Source: an uncultured Prevotella sp.
Lineage (GTDB): Bacteria > Bacteroidota > Bacteroidia > Bacteroidales > Bacteroidaceae
Direction: 5' to 3'
NCBI GenBank assembly: GCA_945875635.1
Contig: CAMCLD010000007.1
Coordinates: 1 to 64,000, forward strand
Length of the DNA stretch: 64,000 bases
Part shown: positions 1-8,936 of the stretch, piece after piece
Numbering within the stretch: position 1 is the stretch's first letter
Layout: every line of letters begins with the position of its first letter
Notes under the pieces: generated by a model
What the model saw: only the letters and a program-made list of their open reading frames with translations
Database searches by the model: none
What the model was told of the DNA's origin: nothing
Position numbers and translations under genes: made by a program

Positions 1-251
1 AACAATCCCGTTACTATTGCAGAGCCGTCAGTGAGTGACGGCGTAACATTGAGCAGATACTTAGAAATAGCCCACTCGAAAAACACACATGTCGCTACGC
101 TGGACAGACAGATGACGAGGGAGCCAAGACCGAAGTAGTAGAAAGAAACGAGCAATGCGGGAAGCAATGCTATCACCACTCCATACATATTCTTCTCCAC
201 GGTGTCTGTACCATGGGCATGTGGTGAAAGAGATACTACTAATTTTCCCAT
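1..251 (-). CDS. rnfD: Rnf electron transport complex subunit D, N-terminal part
   Basis: The reading frame begins at the ATG at 251 (MGKLVVSLSPHAHG) and runs off the left edge of the window, so only about 83 residues are visible. RnfD is the membrane subunit that carries covalently bound FMN in the Rnf complex, which couples ferredoxin and NAD to ion movement across the inner membrane. The visible part has the typical soluble start followed by hydrophobic membrane segments and the DGSAIVTGL stretch common to the RnfD/NqrB family. It lies 187 bases downstream of rnfC in the same direction. The gap is filled by a T/C-rich repeat, but co-transcription is still likely. Confidence 0.85.
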   Translation of the reverse strand, partial: MGKLVVSLSPHAHGTDTVEKNMYGVVIALLPALLVSFYYFGLGSLVICLSSVATCVFFEWAISKYLLNVTPSLTDGSAIVTGL

Positions 252-330
252 TTTATTATAATGTATATAATTGTCTTTATTGTTTATTATTCTAGTTTTT
301 TAGCAAGGAGCTTCAAGACTGATAAGGTTG

Positions 331-433
331 TGGAGTCTTCAAAGATTGAAAATTAAAGATGGAAGATGGAAGATTGAATTTTCAGCTTTCAACTTTCAAT
401 TTTCAATTTTCAAAACCTTAAGACCTGAAACCT
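331..433. repeat. Intergenic repeat R2 (TTCAA-rich), copy between rnfC and rnfD
   Basis: A low-complexity stretch made of variants of TTCAACTTTCAATTTTCAA followed by AACCTTAAGACCTGAAACC. Related stretches occur at 16213-16243, 57779-57895 and 59349-59410, all between genes. This copy lies between two genes of one operon. Any function is unknown. Confidence 0.7.
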
Positions 434-438
434 TACTT

Positions 439-1791
439 TCATTTCTTGGCATTCCTTGCTCTTATGATACCCATGACAGCTGCCTTTCCTTGAAGTATGT
501 TGTCAAGTATGGGGCGATGGGACGGACAAGTGAACTGGCATGAGCCACACGATATGCAGGATACAATATCCTCTGCCTCAGCCCTTTCCCAATTCTGATA
601 TGCAGACAGGGTTGCAAGGAGATAGGGCTCAAGTCCCATTGGACATGCACTCACACACTTTGCACATCTGATGCATGGCTGTGGTTCCTTGCGTCTTGCC
701 TCATCATCGGTAAGCACTGTTATGGAGTTTGTTCCCTTGCATACAGGCACATCGAGGGATGTTACAGCCTTTCCCATCATAGGTCCACCGGCAAGTACCT
801 TGTTGTCGCCTTCCGGCAGTCCACCACAGGTTTCAATCATCTGCCCGAATGTTGTACCCATTCTGACGAGAAAGTTGCCAGGTTCCTTGATATACTTTCC
901 TGTGACAGTGGTATATCTCTCGAAAAGAGGCTTATTCTTCATCACGGCTTCATATACCGCAAAAGCAGTACCAACGTTCTGGACTATTGCACCTACATTT
1001 ACTGGTATGGCAGGAGGAGCCGGAACCTGTCTGCCTATTACAGCATCGACAAGTTGTTTCTCACCACCCTGTGGATACTTCTTTGCAAGAGGAACAATCT
1101 CGATTCTCGAATCTGACGCAGTCTTCTGCATGAAGAGTTCTATTGCAGCCGGCTTGTTGTCCTCTATTCCTATATATCCCTTTTCCACTTTAGCCGCTTT
1201 CATCAGAAGGTCAAGTCCTACGAGTATCTCGTCAGGATGCTCCATCATCAATCTATAGTCGGCTGTAATGTATGGCTCGCACTCAACGGCGTTTATAATG
1301 ACACACTCTGCTTTTGCCGTCGGAGGGGGACATAGTTTGATGAATGTGGGAAAGCCTGCTCCACCCATTCCTGTGACTCCGGCGTTCTTCACTTTGTCTA
1401 TTATCACCTCTGGGGTGAGTTCTGGATGCTCGGAAAGAAGCTCAAGCTTGTCTGACCTGTCTATACTCTCTTCCCACTCGTCACCCTCAACATTAATAAT
1501 AATGACTGGCTTACGGTAGCCGGTAGCGTCAATAGAGGTATCAATCTTTGCCACCGTACCAGAAACAGAGCTATATATCGGAGCACTGACGAAACCATTT
1601 GCCTCTGCTATAAGGGTTCCTACTTTCACCTTGTCACCCTTGGCAACAACAGGCTTGGCTGGGGCTCCTATATGCTGTCCCAGTGGGAATATCGCTACTT
1701 TCGGGAGTTCAGCCTTTACTGTTACCTTCTCTGCTGACAGCTTATTCTCCTCCGGGTGTACTCCACCTATACTGAATGTCTTTAATCTCAT
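439..1791 (-). CDS. rnfC: Rnf electron transport complex subunit C
   Basis: This 450-residue protein is the NADH-binding, iron-sulfur subunit of the inner-membrane Rnf complex. The N-terminal part (about 1-110) has the RnfC/NqrA barrel-sandwich pattern (GGVHPEENK, QHIGAPAKPVV, GFVSAPIYSSVSGTV). The middle has the Gly-rich GMGGAGFPT stretch of the NADH-binding (51 kDa-like) fold. The C-terminus carries two 4Fe-4S motifs: CIRCAKC with C383, and CISCGSC with C422. The start overlaps the end of rnfB by four bases (ATGA), which indicates translational coupling. The length is close to that of short RnfC proteins without the long Ala-rich tail of the enterobacterial form. Confidence 0.95.
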   Translation of the reverse strand: MRLKTFSIGGVHPEENKLSAEKVTVKAELPKVAIFPLGQHIGAPAKPVVAKGDKVKVGTLIAEANGFVSAPIYSSVSGTVAKIDTSIDATGYRKPVIIINVEGDEWEESIDRSDKLELLSEHPELTPEVIIDKVKNAGVTGMGGAGFPTFIKLCPPPTAKAECVIINAVECEPYITADYRLMMEHPDEILVGLDLLMKAAKVEKGYIGIEDNKPAAIELFMQKTASDSRIEIVPLAKKYPQGGEKQLVDAVIGRQVPAPPAIPVNVGAIVQNVGTAFAVYEAVMKNKPLFERYTTVTGKYIKEPGNFLVRMGTTFGQMIETCGGLPEGDNKVLAGGPMMGKAVTSLDVPVCKGTNSITVLTDDEARRKEPQPCIRCAKCVSACPMGLEPYLLATLSAYQNWERAEAEDIVSCISCGSCQFTCPSHRPILDNILQGKAAVMGIIRARNAKK

Positions 1792-2726
1792 GATTTAACC
1801 TCCTCGCTTTTAGGTGTTTCTGTTATTGTTCTGGATGCAGTCTCTGTTTTCTGTTCTGCACTCGCCGGCTTGGATGCGGCAGCCTCAGCCTTTGGCTTCC
1901 TTGCTGGGAAGTTCACGGCAACAATGGCATGGGTAGGACATTCGTCAACACATTTCCTGCACAGACGACACTTGTTGAAATCTATATATGAAACATTGTT
2001 TTCAACGGTTATGGCACCAAACTGACATGCCTTCTCGCATTTGCCACATCCTATGCATGCTGCCTTACATGACTTGCGGGCAACAGCACCCTTGTCCTTA
2101 TTGACGCACTGAACATATACCTTGCGTCCTTTGACGCCTTTCTTGCGCAGCTCAATGATATTACGTGGACACGCTTTGACACATGCTCCACATGCCACAC
2201 ATATATCCTCGTCAACAGTTGGCAATCCTGTTGCTTCGTCAATGGCTATTGCGCCAAACTGACATGCTGACACACAGTCGCCACAGCCAAGACAGCCGAA
2301 ACCACAGCCTGTCTCGCCTGCACCACAGGCATTCATGGCAGCACAGGTGCGAAGTCCGCTGTATTCAACAATACGGGGACGGTTCTCGCACGTACCGTTA
2401 CATCTCACTACTGCCACCATTGGGTCGGTGTTGGCTACTGCCATTCCTAACAAATCTGCTATCTCGGACATGACATCAGCTCCACCCACAGGACATGACA
2501 GTCCATCTAACGAACCAGCGTCACATCCTTTGACAAGAGCCGCAGCCATACCAGAGCAACCTGGGAATCCACAGCCACCACAATTGGCTCCGGGAAGTGC
2601 TGCGAGCACCTTGCCGATTCTCGGGTCTTCCTTGACAGCAAATTTTCTGGAGCATACGTATAGCACCACAGACGCTACAAGCGCAATGGCTCCAAGCACG
2701 ATTACTGCATAAATAAAAAAATCCAT
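1788..2726 (-). CDS. rnfB: Rnf electron transport complex subunit B (ferredoxin-like)
   Basis: RnfB takes electrons from ferredoxin and passes them into the Rnf complex. The 312-residue protein starts with one membrane anchor (residues about 4-25), followed by the RnfB-type 4Fe-4S domain with C49, C52 and C57 in NCGGCGFPGC plus a fourth Cys about residue 68-78. Four further CxxCxxCxxxC motifs follow (CLGCGDC, CVACGAC, CIGCGKC, CRLCRKC). It is therefore longer and richer in clusters than the roughly 190-residue enterobacterial protein, as is usual for anaerobes. A charged, low-complexity tail of about 40 residues ends the protein. It lies 133 bases downstream of the rseC-like gene. Confidence 0.95.
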   Translation of the reverse strand: MDFFIYAVIVLGAIALVASVVLYVCSRKFAVKEDPRIGKVLAALPGANCGGCGFPGCSGMAAALVKGCDAGSLDGLSCPVGGADVMSEIADLLGMAVANTDPMVAVVRCNGTCENRPRIVEYSGLRTCAAMNACGAGETGCGFGCLGCGDCVSACQFGAIAIDEATGLPTVDEDICVACGACVKACPRNIIELRKKGVKGRKVYVQCVNKDKGAVARKSCKAACIGCGKCEKACQFGAITVENNVSYIDFNKCRLCRKCVDECPTHAIVAVNFPARKPKAEAAASKPASAEQKTETASRTITETPKSEEVKS

Positions 2727-2859
2727 AGTTTTTTGTTTTTTATATTTGTTTTAGTATTCTAACATTTTGACGTCTCGCATGTTTGCAACAAACCATCTGA
2801 TAACGGCATGACAACCTCATAAGCATTCTGAAAGTATATACGACAGAGGAATCTCTTCC

Positions 2860-3270
2860 CTACTCCACATAAAAGTGGAAATCCGTCCTGCATCGCAACA
2901 GATAAATGACTACATAAGATGGTATCAGAGATAGCACAGAAGCTATACATGCCCACAACTCATCCGACGACCGGCTGAGAGTAACAAGCAAAACAACCAA
3001 CATCACCATTAAAGGGAAAGCAAAGGCAATAGCCACAGCCTTCATGCCCATACGGCTATCCATAGTGACAACAACAATATCCCCAACTCCATATTCTGAT
3101 TGTGGACTGGCTATTGCGTCAACTATCTTCTCCTTGCTTTCCGATGCCGAGCAATGGGAAGCTATCTTGCAGGAAGCACAGGCGGAACTCTGGGTTATCA
3201 TAACCCTCAATACCCCATTCTCATTGGATATCACCTTGCCGCTATGCCTAATTCTGGAAGTCTTTTTCAT
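2860..3270 (-). CDS. SoxR-reducing system protein RseC family
   Basis: With the start at 3270 (MKKTSRIRHSGKV) this is a 136-residue membrane protein. A longer open frame goes up to 3456, but that extension has no family character. The pattern fits the RseC/MucC family: a short N-terminal domain with a Cys cluster (CASCKIASHC), then two hydrophobic segments (AVAIAFAFPLMVMLVV and ACIASVLSLIPSYVVIYLL) that should span the inner membrane. In Escherichia coli RseC works with the Rnf/Rsx proteins in reducing SoxR. Its place directly before rnfB suggests that it belongs to the Rnf complex or its assembly here. No SoxR gene is visible. Confidence 0.8.
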   Translation of the reverse strand: MKKTSRIRHSGKVISNENGVLRVMITQSSACASCKIASHCSASESKEKIVDAIASPQSEYGVGDIVVVTMDSRMGMKAVAIAFAFPLMVMLVVLLVTLSRSSDELWACIASVLSLIPSYVVIYLLRCRTDFHFYVE

Positions 3271-3513
3271 CTGGTTCTTTGCAATCTCTGCATTACAATT
3301 TGCAAAAATAGTAATAATTTTCAAATAAGACAACCAATTTACGATATTTTTAACTCTATACATGCCAATCAGCGGTTGTTCGTCCAGCCATAACTGCTGA
3401 AAGAAGGCTACGTCACCACCAAAATTGACATACAGAAATGACATTATCAATAACATCGAGTAAAAAAAACAAAATTATAACGCACAGTATGGCGGAATGT
3501 GGATTAAAATTAG

Positions 3514-3521
3514 TAATTTTG
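3514..3521 (+). promoter_or_regulatory. Candidate -7 box for pgk
   Basis: TAATTTTG matches the Bacteroidetes -7 consensus TAnnTTTG and is followed by C. It lies 53 bases before the pgk start. No good -33 TTTG is present at the usual spacing. Confidence 0.5.
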
Positions 3522-3574
3522 CCTTCAATATTAGCTAATACACATTTTATATATAATAAACACAGGAAAGTATT

Positions 3575-4822
3575 ATGACTATCGATCAATTCAACTTTGC
3601 CGGCAAGAAGGCAATCGTTCGTGTGGACTTTAATGTGCCACTCGATGAGAATGGAAAAATCACAGATGACACTCGTATCCGTGGAGCACTCCCTACTCTG
3701 AAGAAAGTGCTGGCTGACGGTGGCGCACTTATCATCATGTCTCACATGGGTAAGCCAAAAGGCAAGGTAAACCCAAAACTGTCACTCGGACAGATTGTTG
3801 ACGCTGTAAGCGACGCTCTCGGCACAAAGGTACAGTTTGCTCCTGACTGCGCTAAGGCAAAAGAGGCTGCCGATGCCCTGAAGCCAGGTGAGGTTCTTCT
3901 GCTTGAAAACCTTCGCTTCTATCCTGAGGAAGAAGGAAAACCTGTAGGCGTGGAAAAAGGCACACCAGAGTTTGACGAGGCAAAGAAGGTTCTTAAAGAA
4001 AGCCAGAAAGAGTTTGCAAAGACACTTGCGTCATATGCAGACTGCTACATCATGGACGCATTCGGTACAGCACACCGCAAACACGCATCTACAGCAGTAA
4101 TAGACCAGTTCTTCGACAAGGACAGCCGTATGCTTGGCTATCTCATGGAGAAAGAGGTAAAGGCTGTTGACGCTGTACTCGGAGACATCAAGCGTCCTTT
4201 CATCGCTATCATGGGTGGCTCTAAAGTGTCTTCAAAAATCGGAATCATCGAAAACCTTCTTGGCAAGGTTGACAAGCTCATCCTCTGCGGTGGCATGACA
4301 TATACTTTCTCCAAAGCCCATGGTGGTGAGGTTGGAAAGTCTATTTGCGAGCTTGACAAGCTGGATGTGGCTCTCGGCGTTGAGGAACTTGCCAAAAAGA
4401 ACGGCGTAGAACTCGTAATGGCACCAGATGCTATCTGCGCTCCTGAATTCAGCAACGACGCTCCACAGAGTGTTTATCCATCTAACGCAATACCAGCCGA
4501 CCTTGAAGGTCTTGATGCAGGTCCTGAAGCTCAGAAGATTTTTACAGAAGCCATCAAGGGTTGCAAGACTATTCTCTGGAATGGTCCGGCAGGAGTGTTC
4601 GAGTTTGACAACTTCTGCGACGGTTCACGTGCCATAGGAAACGCTATTGCCGAGGCTACAGCCGAAGGAGCTTTCTCACTCATTGGAGGTGGCGACTCTG
4701 TAGCTTGCGTCAACAAGTTTGGACTTGCCGACAAGGTAAGCTACATCTCAACAGGTGGTGGTGCACTTCTTGAAGCAATAGAAGGCAAAGTACTTCCTGG
4801 TATAGCTGCTATCAACGAGTAA
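3575..4822 (+). CDS. pgk: Phosphoglycerate kinase
   Basis: Phosphoglycerate kinase makes ATP and 3-phosphoglycerate from 1,3-bisphosphoglycerate and ADP in glycolysis. The 415-residue protein has the expected signatures in order: [10 protein letters not shown] near residue 20, [13 protein letters not shown], the MSHMGKPKG loop, [10 protein letters not shown], the hinge region around [10 protein letters not shown], and the C-terminal nucleotide-binding GGGDSVACV and STGGGALLE. The length and start are normal for the family. It is transcribed alone, divergently from the rseC-rnf genes, and is followed by a large palindrome. Confidence 0.98.
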   Translation: MTIDQFNFAGKKAIVRVDFNVPLDENGKITDDTRIRGALPTLKKVLADGGALIIMSHMGKPKGKVNPKLSLGQIVDAVSDALGTKVQFAPDCAKAKEAADALKPGEVLLLENLRFYPEEEGKPVGVEKGTPEFDEAKKVLKESQKEFAKTLASYADCYIMDAFGTAHRKHASTAVIDQFFDKDSRMLGYLMEKEVKAVDAVLGDIKRPFIAIMGGSKVSSKIGIIENLLGKVDKLILCGGMTYTFSKAHGGEVGKSICELDKLDVALGVEELAKKNGVELVMAPDAICAPEFSNDAPQSVYPSNAIPADLEGLDAGPEAQKIFTEAIKGCKTILWNGPAGVFEFDNFCDGSRAIGNAIAEATAEGAFSLIGGGDSVACVNKFGLADKVSYISTGGGALLEAIEGKVLPGIAAINE

Positions 4823-4840
4823 GAAATAGCATTGATTTTT

Positions 4841-4882
4841 ATATTCGCCACTGCGGAACGTACGTTCGGCAGTGGCGAATAT
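4841..4882 (+). terminator. 42-bp palindrome after pgk, probable terminator
   Basis: Two 21-base arms (ATATTCGCCACTGCGGAACGT and its complement, cited here as inverted arms) match except at one position. It starts 18 bases after the pgk stop codon, so it probably ends or stabilises that transcript. The inner sequence CCACTGCGGAACGTAC is nearly identical to the unit of the tandem repeat at 18370-18451. No strong T-tract follows. Confidence 0.6.
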
Positions 4883-5119
4883 AGATTTTATCCTTTATTA
4901 AATATAAGATATAGCCGTTACATATATTGTTCAACGTTTTATTCACTGCATATATACTGTTTTTCCTTGAAATGGCAAAGGGATAAACCCCAAAAACATT
5001 TTTACATTGCCCCTTTTTATATAACATCTCGGCATAATTGCCCAAGCAAGCTTGGCAAGTTCTGCTCTCGATTTGCATTTGCTTTCACGGCAAACAGTCT
5101 ATATCGCATTGTGTATGAT

Positions 5120-5524
5120 ATGGATTCAAAACACCCCATCGGAGAAACAAAGCCAAGACCTGTCATCTTGTGTGATGAGTCAAAGAAAATGGGTGGCAAC
5201 AGGCTTGCGGCTCTTGATATGAGATTAGACGGTCGAATGATGGATATACGCTCAATTACTGGTCATGGCTGGTATAGCTCTTCCGTGATTTCCAAGAACA
5301 AGCAGCTAAAGAAATACAACGCAAGACCTGATGTCACAGAACATGCAGATACCATGTGTTTCTATTTCCATGATCCGAAACTGTTTAATGAGAGAAAGAT
5401 GAAAAAGTCCATCAATTATTTCAGGCATTTCAGGACTAATGATGGGCAGTTACTTGACAAGGACTTGAAGCATGTTGTCTGTGTCATAAAAGGACGGAAA
5501 GAACTGATAGAATATGAAATATAA
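5120..5524 (+). CDS. Uncharacterised protein, possibly of mobile-element origin
   Basis: I do not recognise this 134-residue protein. The open frame extends back to 4832, but that part runs through the pgk palindrome and reads like untranslated sequence, so the ATG at 5120 (MDSKHPIGETKPRP) is the better start. The protein is basic and apparently soluble, with no signal peptide or membrane segment. Its C-terminal half (YFRHFRTNDGQLLDKDLKHVVCVIKGRKELIEYEI region) looks like a small alpha/beta domain. It is followed directly by a short GC-rich hairpin (5528-5543) and then by remnants of Mu-like phage genes in the same direction, so it may have arrived with that element. This link is inferred from position only. 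Confidence 0.45.
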   Translation: MDSKHPIGETKPRPVILCDESKKMGGNRLAALDMRLDGRMMDIRSITGHGWYSSSVISKNKQLKKYNARPDVTEHADTMCFYFHDPKLFNERKMKKSINYFRHFRTNDGQLLDKDLKHVVCVIKGRKELIEYEI

Positions 5525-5631
5525 AAAAGCCCCCCGAAGGAGGCAGTAAGCGAGGTCCATTGTTTTTCAAATGGCTAACCCCGTGATTTTGTCGCAAAGA
5601 TACAAACTTTTTTTAATAAACAAACATAAAT

Positions 5632-5877
5632 ATGAAATAAATCATCATCTGCTTCAAAAACTGGCTCTTCAATGTCAGAAAGAAGAATTCCATCAAGCAG
5701 GCTCAGCAGCTCGCAAACGAGCAGCGCAAGAAGTTCTTGGTCCTCAACTTCAACGGAAAGCCCACCGTCATCTCCATGCGGGACATTCACAAGCTCATCC
5801 GAACGAAGCAGGTCAAGCGTCGCTACGATGCCGACTATTTCCGCGAAATGGCACTCTTCACCGCTATGCCTAAGTAA
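5632..5877 (+). pseudogene. Small Mu-like prophage gene with an early stop
   Basis: From 5641 to the TAA at 5875-5877 there are 78 open codons (IIICFKNWLFNVRKK, then a basic helix and KPTVISMRDIHKLIR). The only in-frame ATG just upstream, at 5632, is followed by AAA and then a TAA at 5638, so the intact start has been lost, probably by a single substitution of AAA to TAA. The stop codon overlaps the ATG of the next phage gene (TAATG), the close packing expected within a phage operon. The codon use is clearly coding-like. The function is unknown. Because of the stop this is called a pseudogene. Confidence 0.5.
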
Positions 5878-6275
5878 TGCCAATGGATGCAAGAGACATA
5901 GAAAAACTGGTCAAGAAAGCCAAGGATGACATCATCAAGGAAGTCCACGACCGGCTTCCTCGCAAGGTGGGCATCACTGTCGTCAACCACTTCAAGCAGA
6001 ACTTCCGTGATGATGGCTGGCTCGACAACGGGCTGCACCCTTGGAAACGGACACGCAGACAGGACTCCAACTCTCCTGATGCGAAATACGGTCCGCTGAC
6101 CTCCAGACGTAACCACATGATGCGCTCCATTCAGGCATCAACCTCTCCGGGGCAAGTCACCATCGAAGACCCTGTCCCATACGCTGCCATACACAATTAC
6201 GGGGGCGACATTTGCAGTTACAAAGAAAAAAGTTGGCAGTTAAGGAGTGAAATCCCTAACTGCCAAAAATATTGA
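5877..6275 (+). pseudogene. Phage virion morphogenesis protein, C-terminally truncated
   Basis: The 132-residue reading frame begins MPMDARDIEKLVKKAKDD and continues with a long helix, then NHFKQNFRDDGW, WKRTRR, GPLTSRRNHMMRS and PYAAIHNYGGDI. This order is typical of the Mu gpG-like virion morphogenesis family of phage tail or head proteins, where the HNYGG stretch is the family hallmark. After about residue 112 the sequence stops resembling the family and runs into a terminator hairpin belonging to the convergent gene, so the 3' end has been deleted. No capsid, portal or tail genes remain nearby. It is a remnant of a Mu-like prophage and unlikely to be functional. Confidence 0.65.
6226..6266 (-). 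terminator. Terminator for the OmpP1/FadL-type gene
   Basis: The arms TTGGCAGTTAAGGA (6233-6246) and TCCCTAACTGCCAA (6253-6266) form a stem with one mismatch and a six-base loop. On the minus strand the stem is followed by a run of six T (6231-6226 region), as expected for an intrinsic terminator 33 bases after the stop codon of the minus-strand gene. Confidence 0.75.
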
Positions 6276-6298
6276 CTTTTTGCGAGAATTAAAATACC

Positions 6299-7930
6299 TT
6301 AGAAATGGTAGCCAAGTGTCAGCAGTAGCTGATGACGAGAATCCTTAACTTCCGTCTTTGTTGCGTAATTGTCGATTTGCTCAGTCTGCACGATTCCTGC
6401 ATCATCAATATAATGATAGTCTGCCCAGCTATTCATGAATGGATAAAAATCGCCTTTCTGTGTAGTATATTGATATGCAAGGTCAATGGACACCTTGTCA
6501 ACCGTATAACCCAGACCAAGTGTCAGGCGGTTTGTACCCTTCCAGTTCGTATAGTCGGTCATTGTGGCATAGTTGCTGCCATAAGAATCAATGGAGCCAT
6601 CCTTAAATCCATTTTTATCATACATAGGCGACACGTAATTATATCCTATGCGCATGGCAAGAGTGGGTATTGGTTTGTACTCCGCACCAAGTTTCACTGT
6701 TGACACACCCTTGAGGGTCTCTTTTGTATGGCGGTTCATAGGACGGTCTGGCGTTGATTTGTCATACCAGTCATCATAATAATAATCATATACACCACCA
6801 TCGTTAACACGAGTCTCAAGGTCTTGATAGTCTGAATACTCGTATGTTGCTCCGAGTGCAAGATAGTTGCCTACAGTATGTCCGAGACTGACTCCAAACT
6901 TCCATGGTGTGTAGAGCTTGAAATCGTATGCCTCTCCTGTAAACCAGCCTTTATTATATCCCTTTATATCTGTTCCATTGTCGATAGCTGTAATGTTCTC
7001 TGTCGTCAGGTCATACCAGGTCGGAGTATGAACGTAGGCACCAATGCGGAAAGGAGAATCTTCGATAGGTCTTATTATAACACCCGCTTTAATATCGAAA
7101 CCAGTTCCACTGATGGCTCTCATGTCCATGACTGTAACATCACCAATTACGGAGTTGTCAATATTTACAAGCTGTTCAGAATATTCACTGTATGATTTAT
7201 AATGCACATCCTTGATGCCGAATGTAATACCAAGGAATACTCTGTTGTTGATACTTCCACTAATATTGAAATCGTATGAACCAACATATCCTCTCTGTTC
7301 ACGGTTCAGCAGATACCCATTTGCGAAGTTATAGCCAGGTACACCTTTGTCGTCAACTATGAAATTGTTGTAATAAAGGTTGTCAAGCTGACTGGTGTAA
7401 TAGCTGGTTCCCATAAGTCCCCAATGTTCGTTATCCTCAATGTTGAAAGTGGTCTCACCTGCATCATTGTCGCCACCAAGAGCCTTGATGAAAGACAACG
7501 CATTCTGTGATGCCTGTCCTCCTAAATCTCCTGATGCAGACAGAAGGCTGTTGAAGTTCCTTGTCTTGTGATAGTTGAATGCCAGATTGAGATAGGAATT
7601 GTGCTTTGTCTTCATTGAATAGACAAAACCAATCTGGTCAAGGCTTGTACGTGCCTTGTTGTCGAATGAGCCAGAAGGCACATCTCCTTTCATTAGAAGG
7701 CTTCCTGTAATGTTAGCCTGCGAATGGCGGAACAATCCAACACCGGCAGGGTTGGTGCCTATTGTTGACAAGTCAGCTCCCAAAGCCTCCATAGCTCCAC
7801 CCATACCGACATAGCGGGCAGTACCGTTTAAATCTTCTGTTACAAGATTAGCATTCTCGTATGTCTCCTGTGCTGCCACAGGCATTACCGCTGCAACCAT
7901 CATTGCGGATAATATGTATTTTACTTTCAT
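6299..7930 (-). CDS. OmpP1/FadL/TodX family outer-membrane transport protein
   Basis: The 543-residue protein starts with a signal peptide (MKVKYILSAMMVAAVMPVAAQ, cleavage near residue 21) and continues with the characteristic start of the FadL-like family: a stretch containing NGTARYVGMGGAMEALGADLSTIGTNPAGVGLFR. The rest is a run of alternating polar and hydrophobic strands ending in an aromatic residue (LLLTLGYHF), which is the usual C-terminus of an outer-membrane barrel. Such proteins carry hydrophobic compounds through the outer membrane. The actual substrate cannot be told from the sequence. It is 39 bases downstream of a gene for a secreted protein in the same direction. Confidence 0.85.
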   Translation of the reverse strand: MKVKYILSAMMVAAVMPVAAQETYENANLVTEDLNGTARYVGMGGAMEALGADLSTIGTNPAGVGLFRHSQANITGSLLMKGDVPSGSFDNKARTSLDQIGFVYSMKTKHNSYLNLAFNYHKTRNFNSLLSASGDLGGQASQNALSFIKALGGDNDAGETTFNIEDNEHWGLMGTSYYTSQLDNLYYNNFIVDDKGVPGYNFANGYLLNREQRGYVGSYDFNISGSINNRVFLGITFGIKDVHYKSYSEYSEQLVNIDNSVIGDVTVMDMRAISGTGFDIKAGVIIRPIEDSPFRIGAYVHTPTWYDLTTENITAIDNGTDIKGYNKGWFTGEAYDFKLYTPWKFGVSLGHTVGNYLALGATYEYSDYQDLETRVNDGGVYDYYYDDWYDKSTPDRPMNRHTKETLKGVSTVKLGAEYKPIPTLAMRIGYNYVSPMYDKNGFKDGSIDSYGSNYATMTDYTNWKGTNRLTLGLGYTVDKVSIDLAYQYTTQKGDFYPFMNSWADYHYIDDAGIVQTEQIDNYATKTEVKDSRHQLLLTLGYHF

Positions 7931-7969
7931 AATTCAGTATGCTTAAAAATTCAAATCAACTAAGAAACA

Positions 7970-8821
7970 TTATCTTCTTCCACCGAAGGAACCACCACGG
8001 CTGCCTCCACCACCGAAGGAACCACCACGGCTGCCTCCTCCAAAGCCACCTGACCTGCTGCCTCCTCCGAAGGAACTACCTGAAGAACGCCTTGTACCGA
8101 ATGACGAGTTTGTAGTACTGCGGGTCTGGAAGCCTGTGTTGTTAGTGTTGAAAGAATTAGTGGGACGACGTGTGCCAAATCCCTTGTTTACGTTAGAGCC
8201 TGAGGTTCCTCTGTGTGTCCATGACCCATGTCTTCCACCTCTGTCATAATATCCCAAGGTTCCTGTATGCCCTACGCGACCTATACTTCCTACATAATGG
8301 GGATACCATCCTCCCCACCAGCCATGATACCAGTCGTACCATCCATAATAGCCATAATGCCAATATGGGCTATACCAAGGGTCATACCATGGATAATACC
8401 ATGACGAGGCATAGCTATACGGTCCCCACCATCCTGTACAGAAAGGATAGTTGTCATAGAAATAAGGGTCGAAACGGCTAAGACGGCGGCAATAGACAAA
8501 ATCATCATCAAGATAGTAGGACGCAGAGCCTGGATAGACAGTGTCATTTTCTGCAACATAACCCTTGTCGCTGACGCGGAACTCAATGATGTCATTTCCA
8601 AGGGAGTCAACTCCCACTTTCTGATAGTAGCTGGAGAGTTTGCCACGCCTGTTGTATTCGTCAACGTCTCTGTTGGAGCCGACATAATAAGCAGGTGCAT
8701 CTATCTCCTCCACCTTGCTTACAGGCTTTGTATCCTCTTTCGAGAAATACATGTCATCCTGTGCCATCATTGCTGGGACGACAGCGAAAAGCAACATTTG
8801 GATTGTAATCAGTTTTTTCAT
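7970..8821 (-). CDS. Secreted protein with Tyr/Trp-rich and Gly/Ser-rich regions
   Basis: The 283-residue protein has a signal peptide (residues 1-20, ending VVPAMMAQ). A mature domain of about 100 residues follows. Residues about 125-180 are strikingly rich in Tyr, Trp, His and Gly (for example YYGWYDWYHGWWGGWYPHY), and the C-terminal 50 residues are Gly/Ser/Arg repeats (SFGGGSRGG-type). Proteins of this shape are common in Bacteroidales but have no assigned function. The low-complexity parts suggest an extended surface or periplasmic protein. It has its own promoter-like box and precedes the OmpP1/FadL gene, so the two may be co-transcribed. Confidence 0.7.
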   Translation of the reverse strand: MKKLITIQMLLFAVVPAMMAQDDMYFSKEDTKPVSKVEEIDAPAYYVGSNRDVDEYNRRGKLSSYYQKVGVDSLGNDIIEFRVSDKGYVAENDTVYPGSASYYLDDDFVYCRRLSRFDPYFYDNYPFCTGWWGPYSYASSWYYPWYDPWYSPYWHYGYYGWYDWYHGWWGGWYPHYVGSIGRVGHTGTLGYYDRGGRHGSWTHRGTSGSNVNKGFGTRRPTNSFNTNNTGFQTRSTTNSSFGTRRSSGSSFGGGSRSGGFGGGSRGGSFGGGGSRGGSFGGRR

Positions 8822-8863
8822 GTCTTATTCTCCTATTTATATTTGTTTTTTATTCTCACAATG

Positions 8864-8871
8864 CAAAAATA
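8864..8871 (-). promoter_or_regulatory. Candidate -7 box for the secreted Tyr/Trp-rich protein
   Basis: On the minus strand the sequence reads TATTTTTG, matching TAnnTTTG, 43 bases before the start codon at 8821. A TTTG lies 15 bases further upstream, shorter than the usual 19-20. Confidence 0.45.
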
Positions 8872-8936
8872 GCAAATCTAACAGTGCAAATTTACGGATT
8901 TTCCCTAATCTATGATAGGATTTTCCCTATTTTTTA

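Noticed and set aside
671..1258. 195-codon open frame on the plus strand
   Set aside because: Antisense shadow of rnfC. Its composition follows the complementary codons.
3271..3456. Longer start for the RseC-like protein
   Set aside because: The added residues have no family match, and MKKTSRIRHSG is the usual beginning of the domain.
4832..5119. N-terminal extension of the unknown protein at 5120-5524
   Set aside because: It passes through the palindrome after pgk and reads like untranslated sequence.
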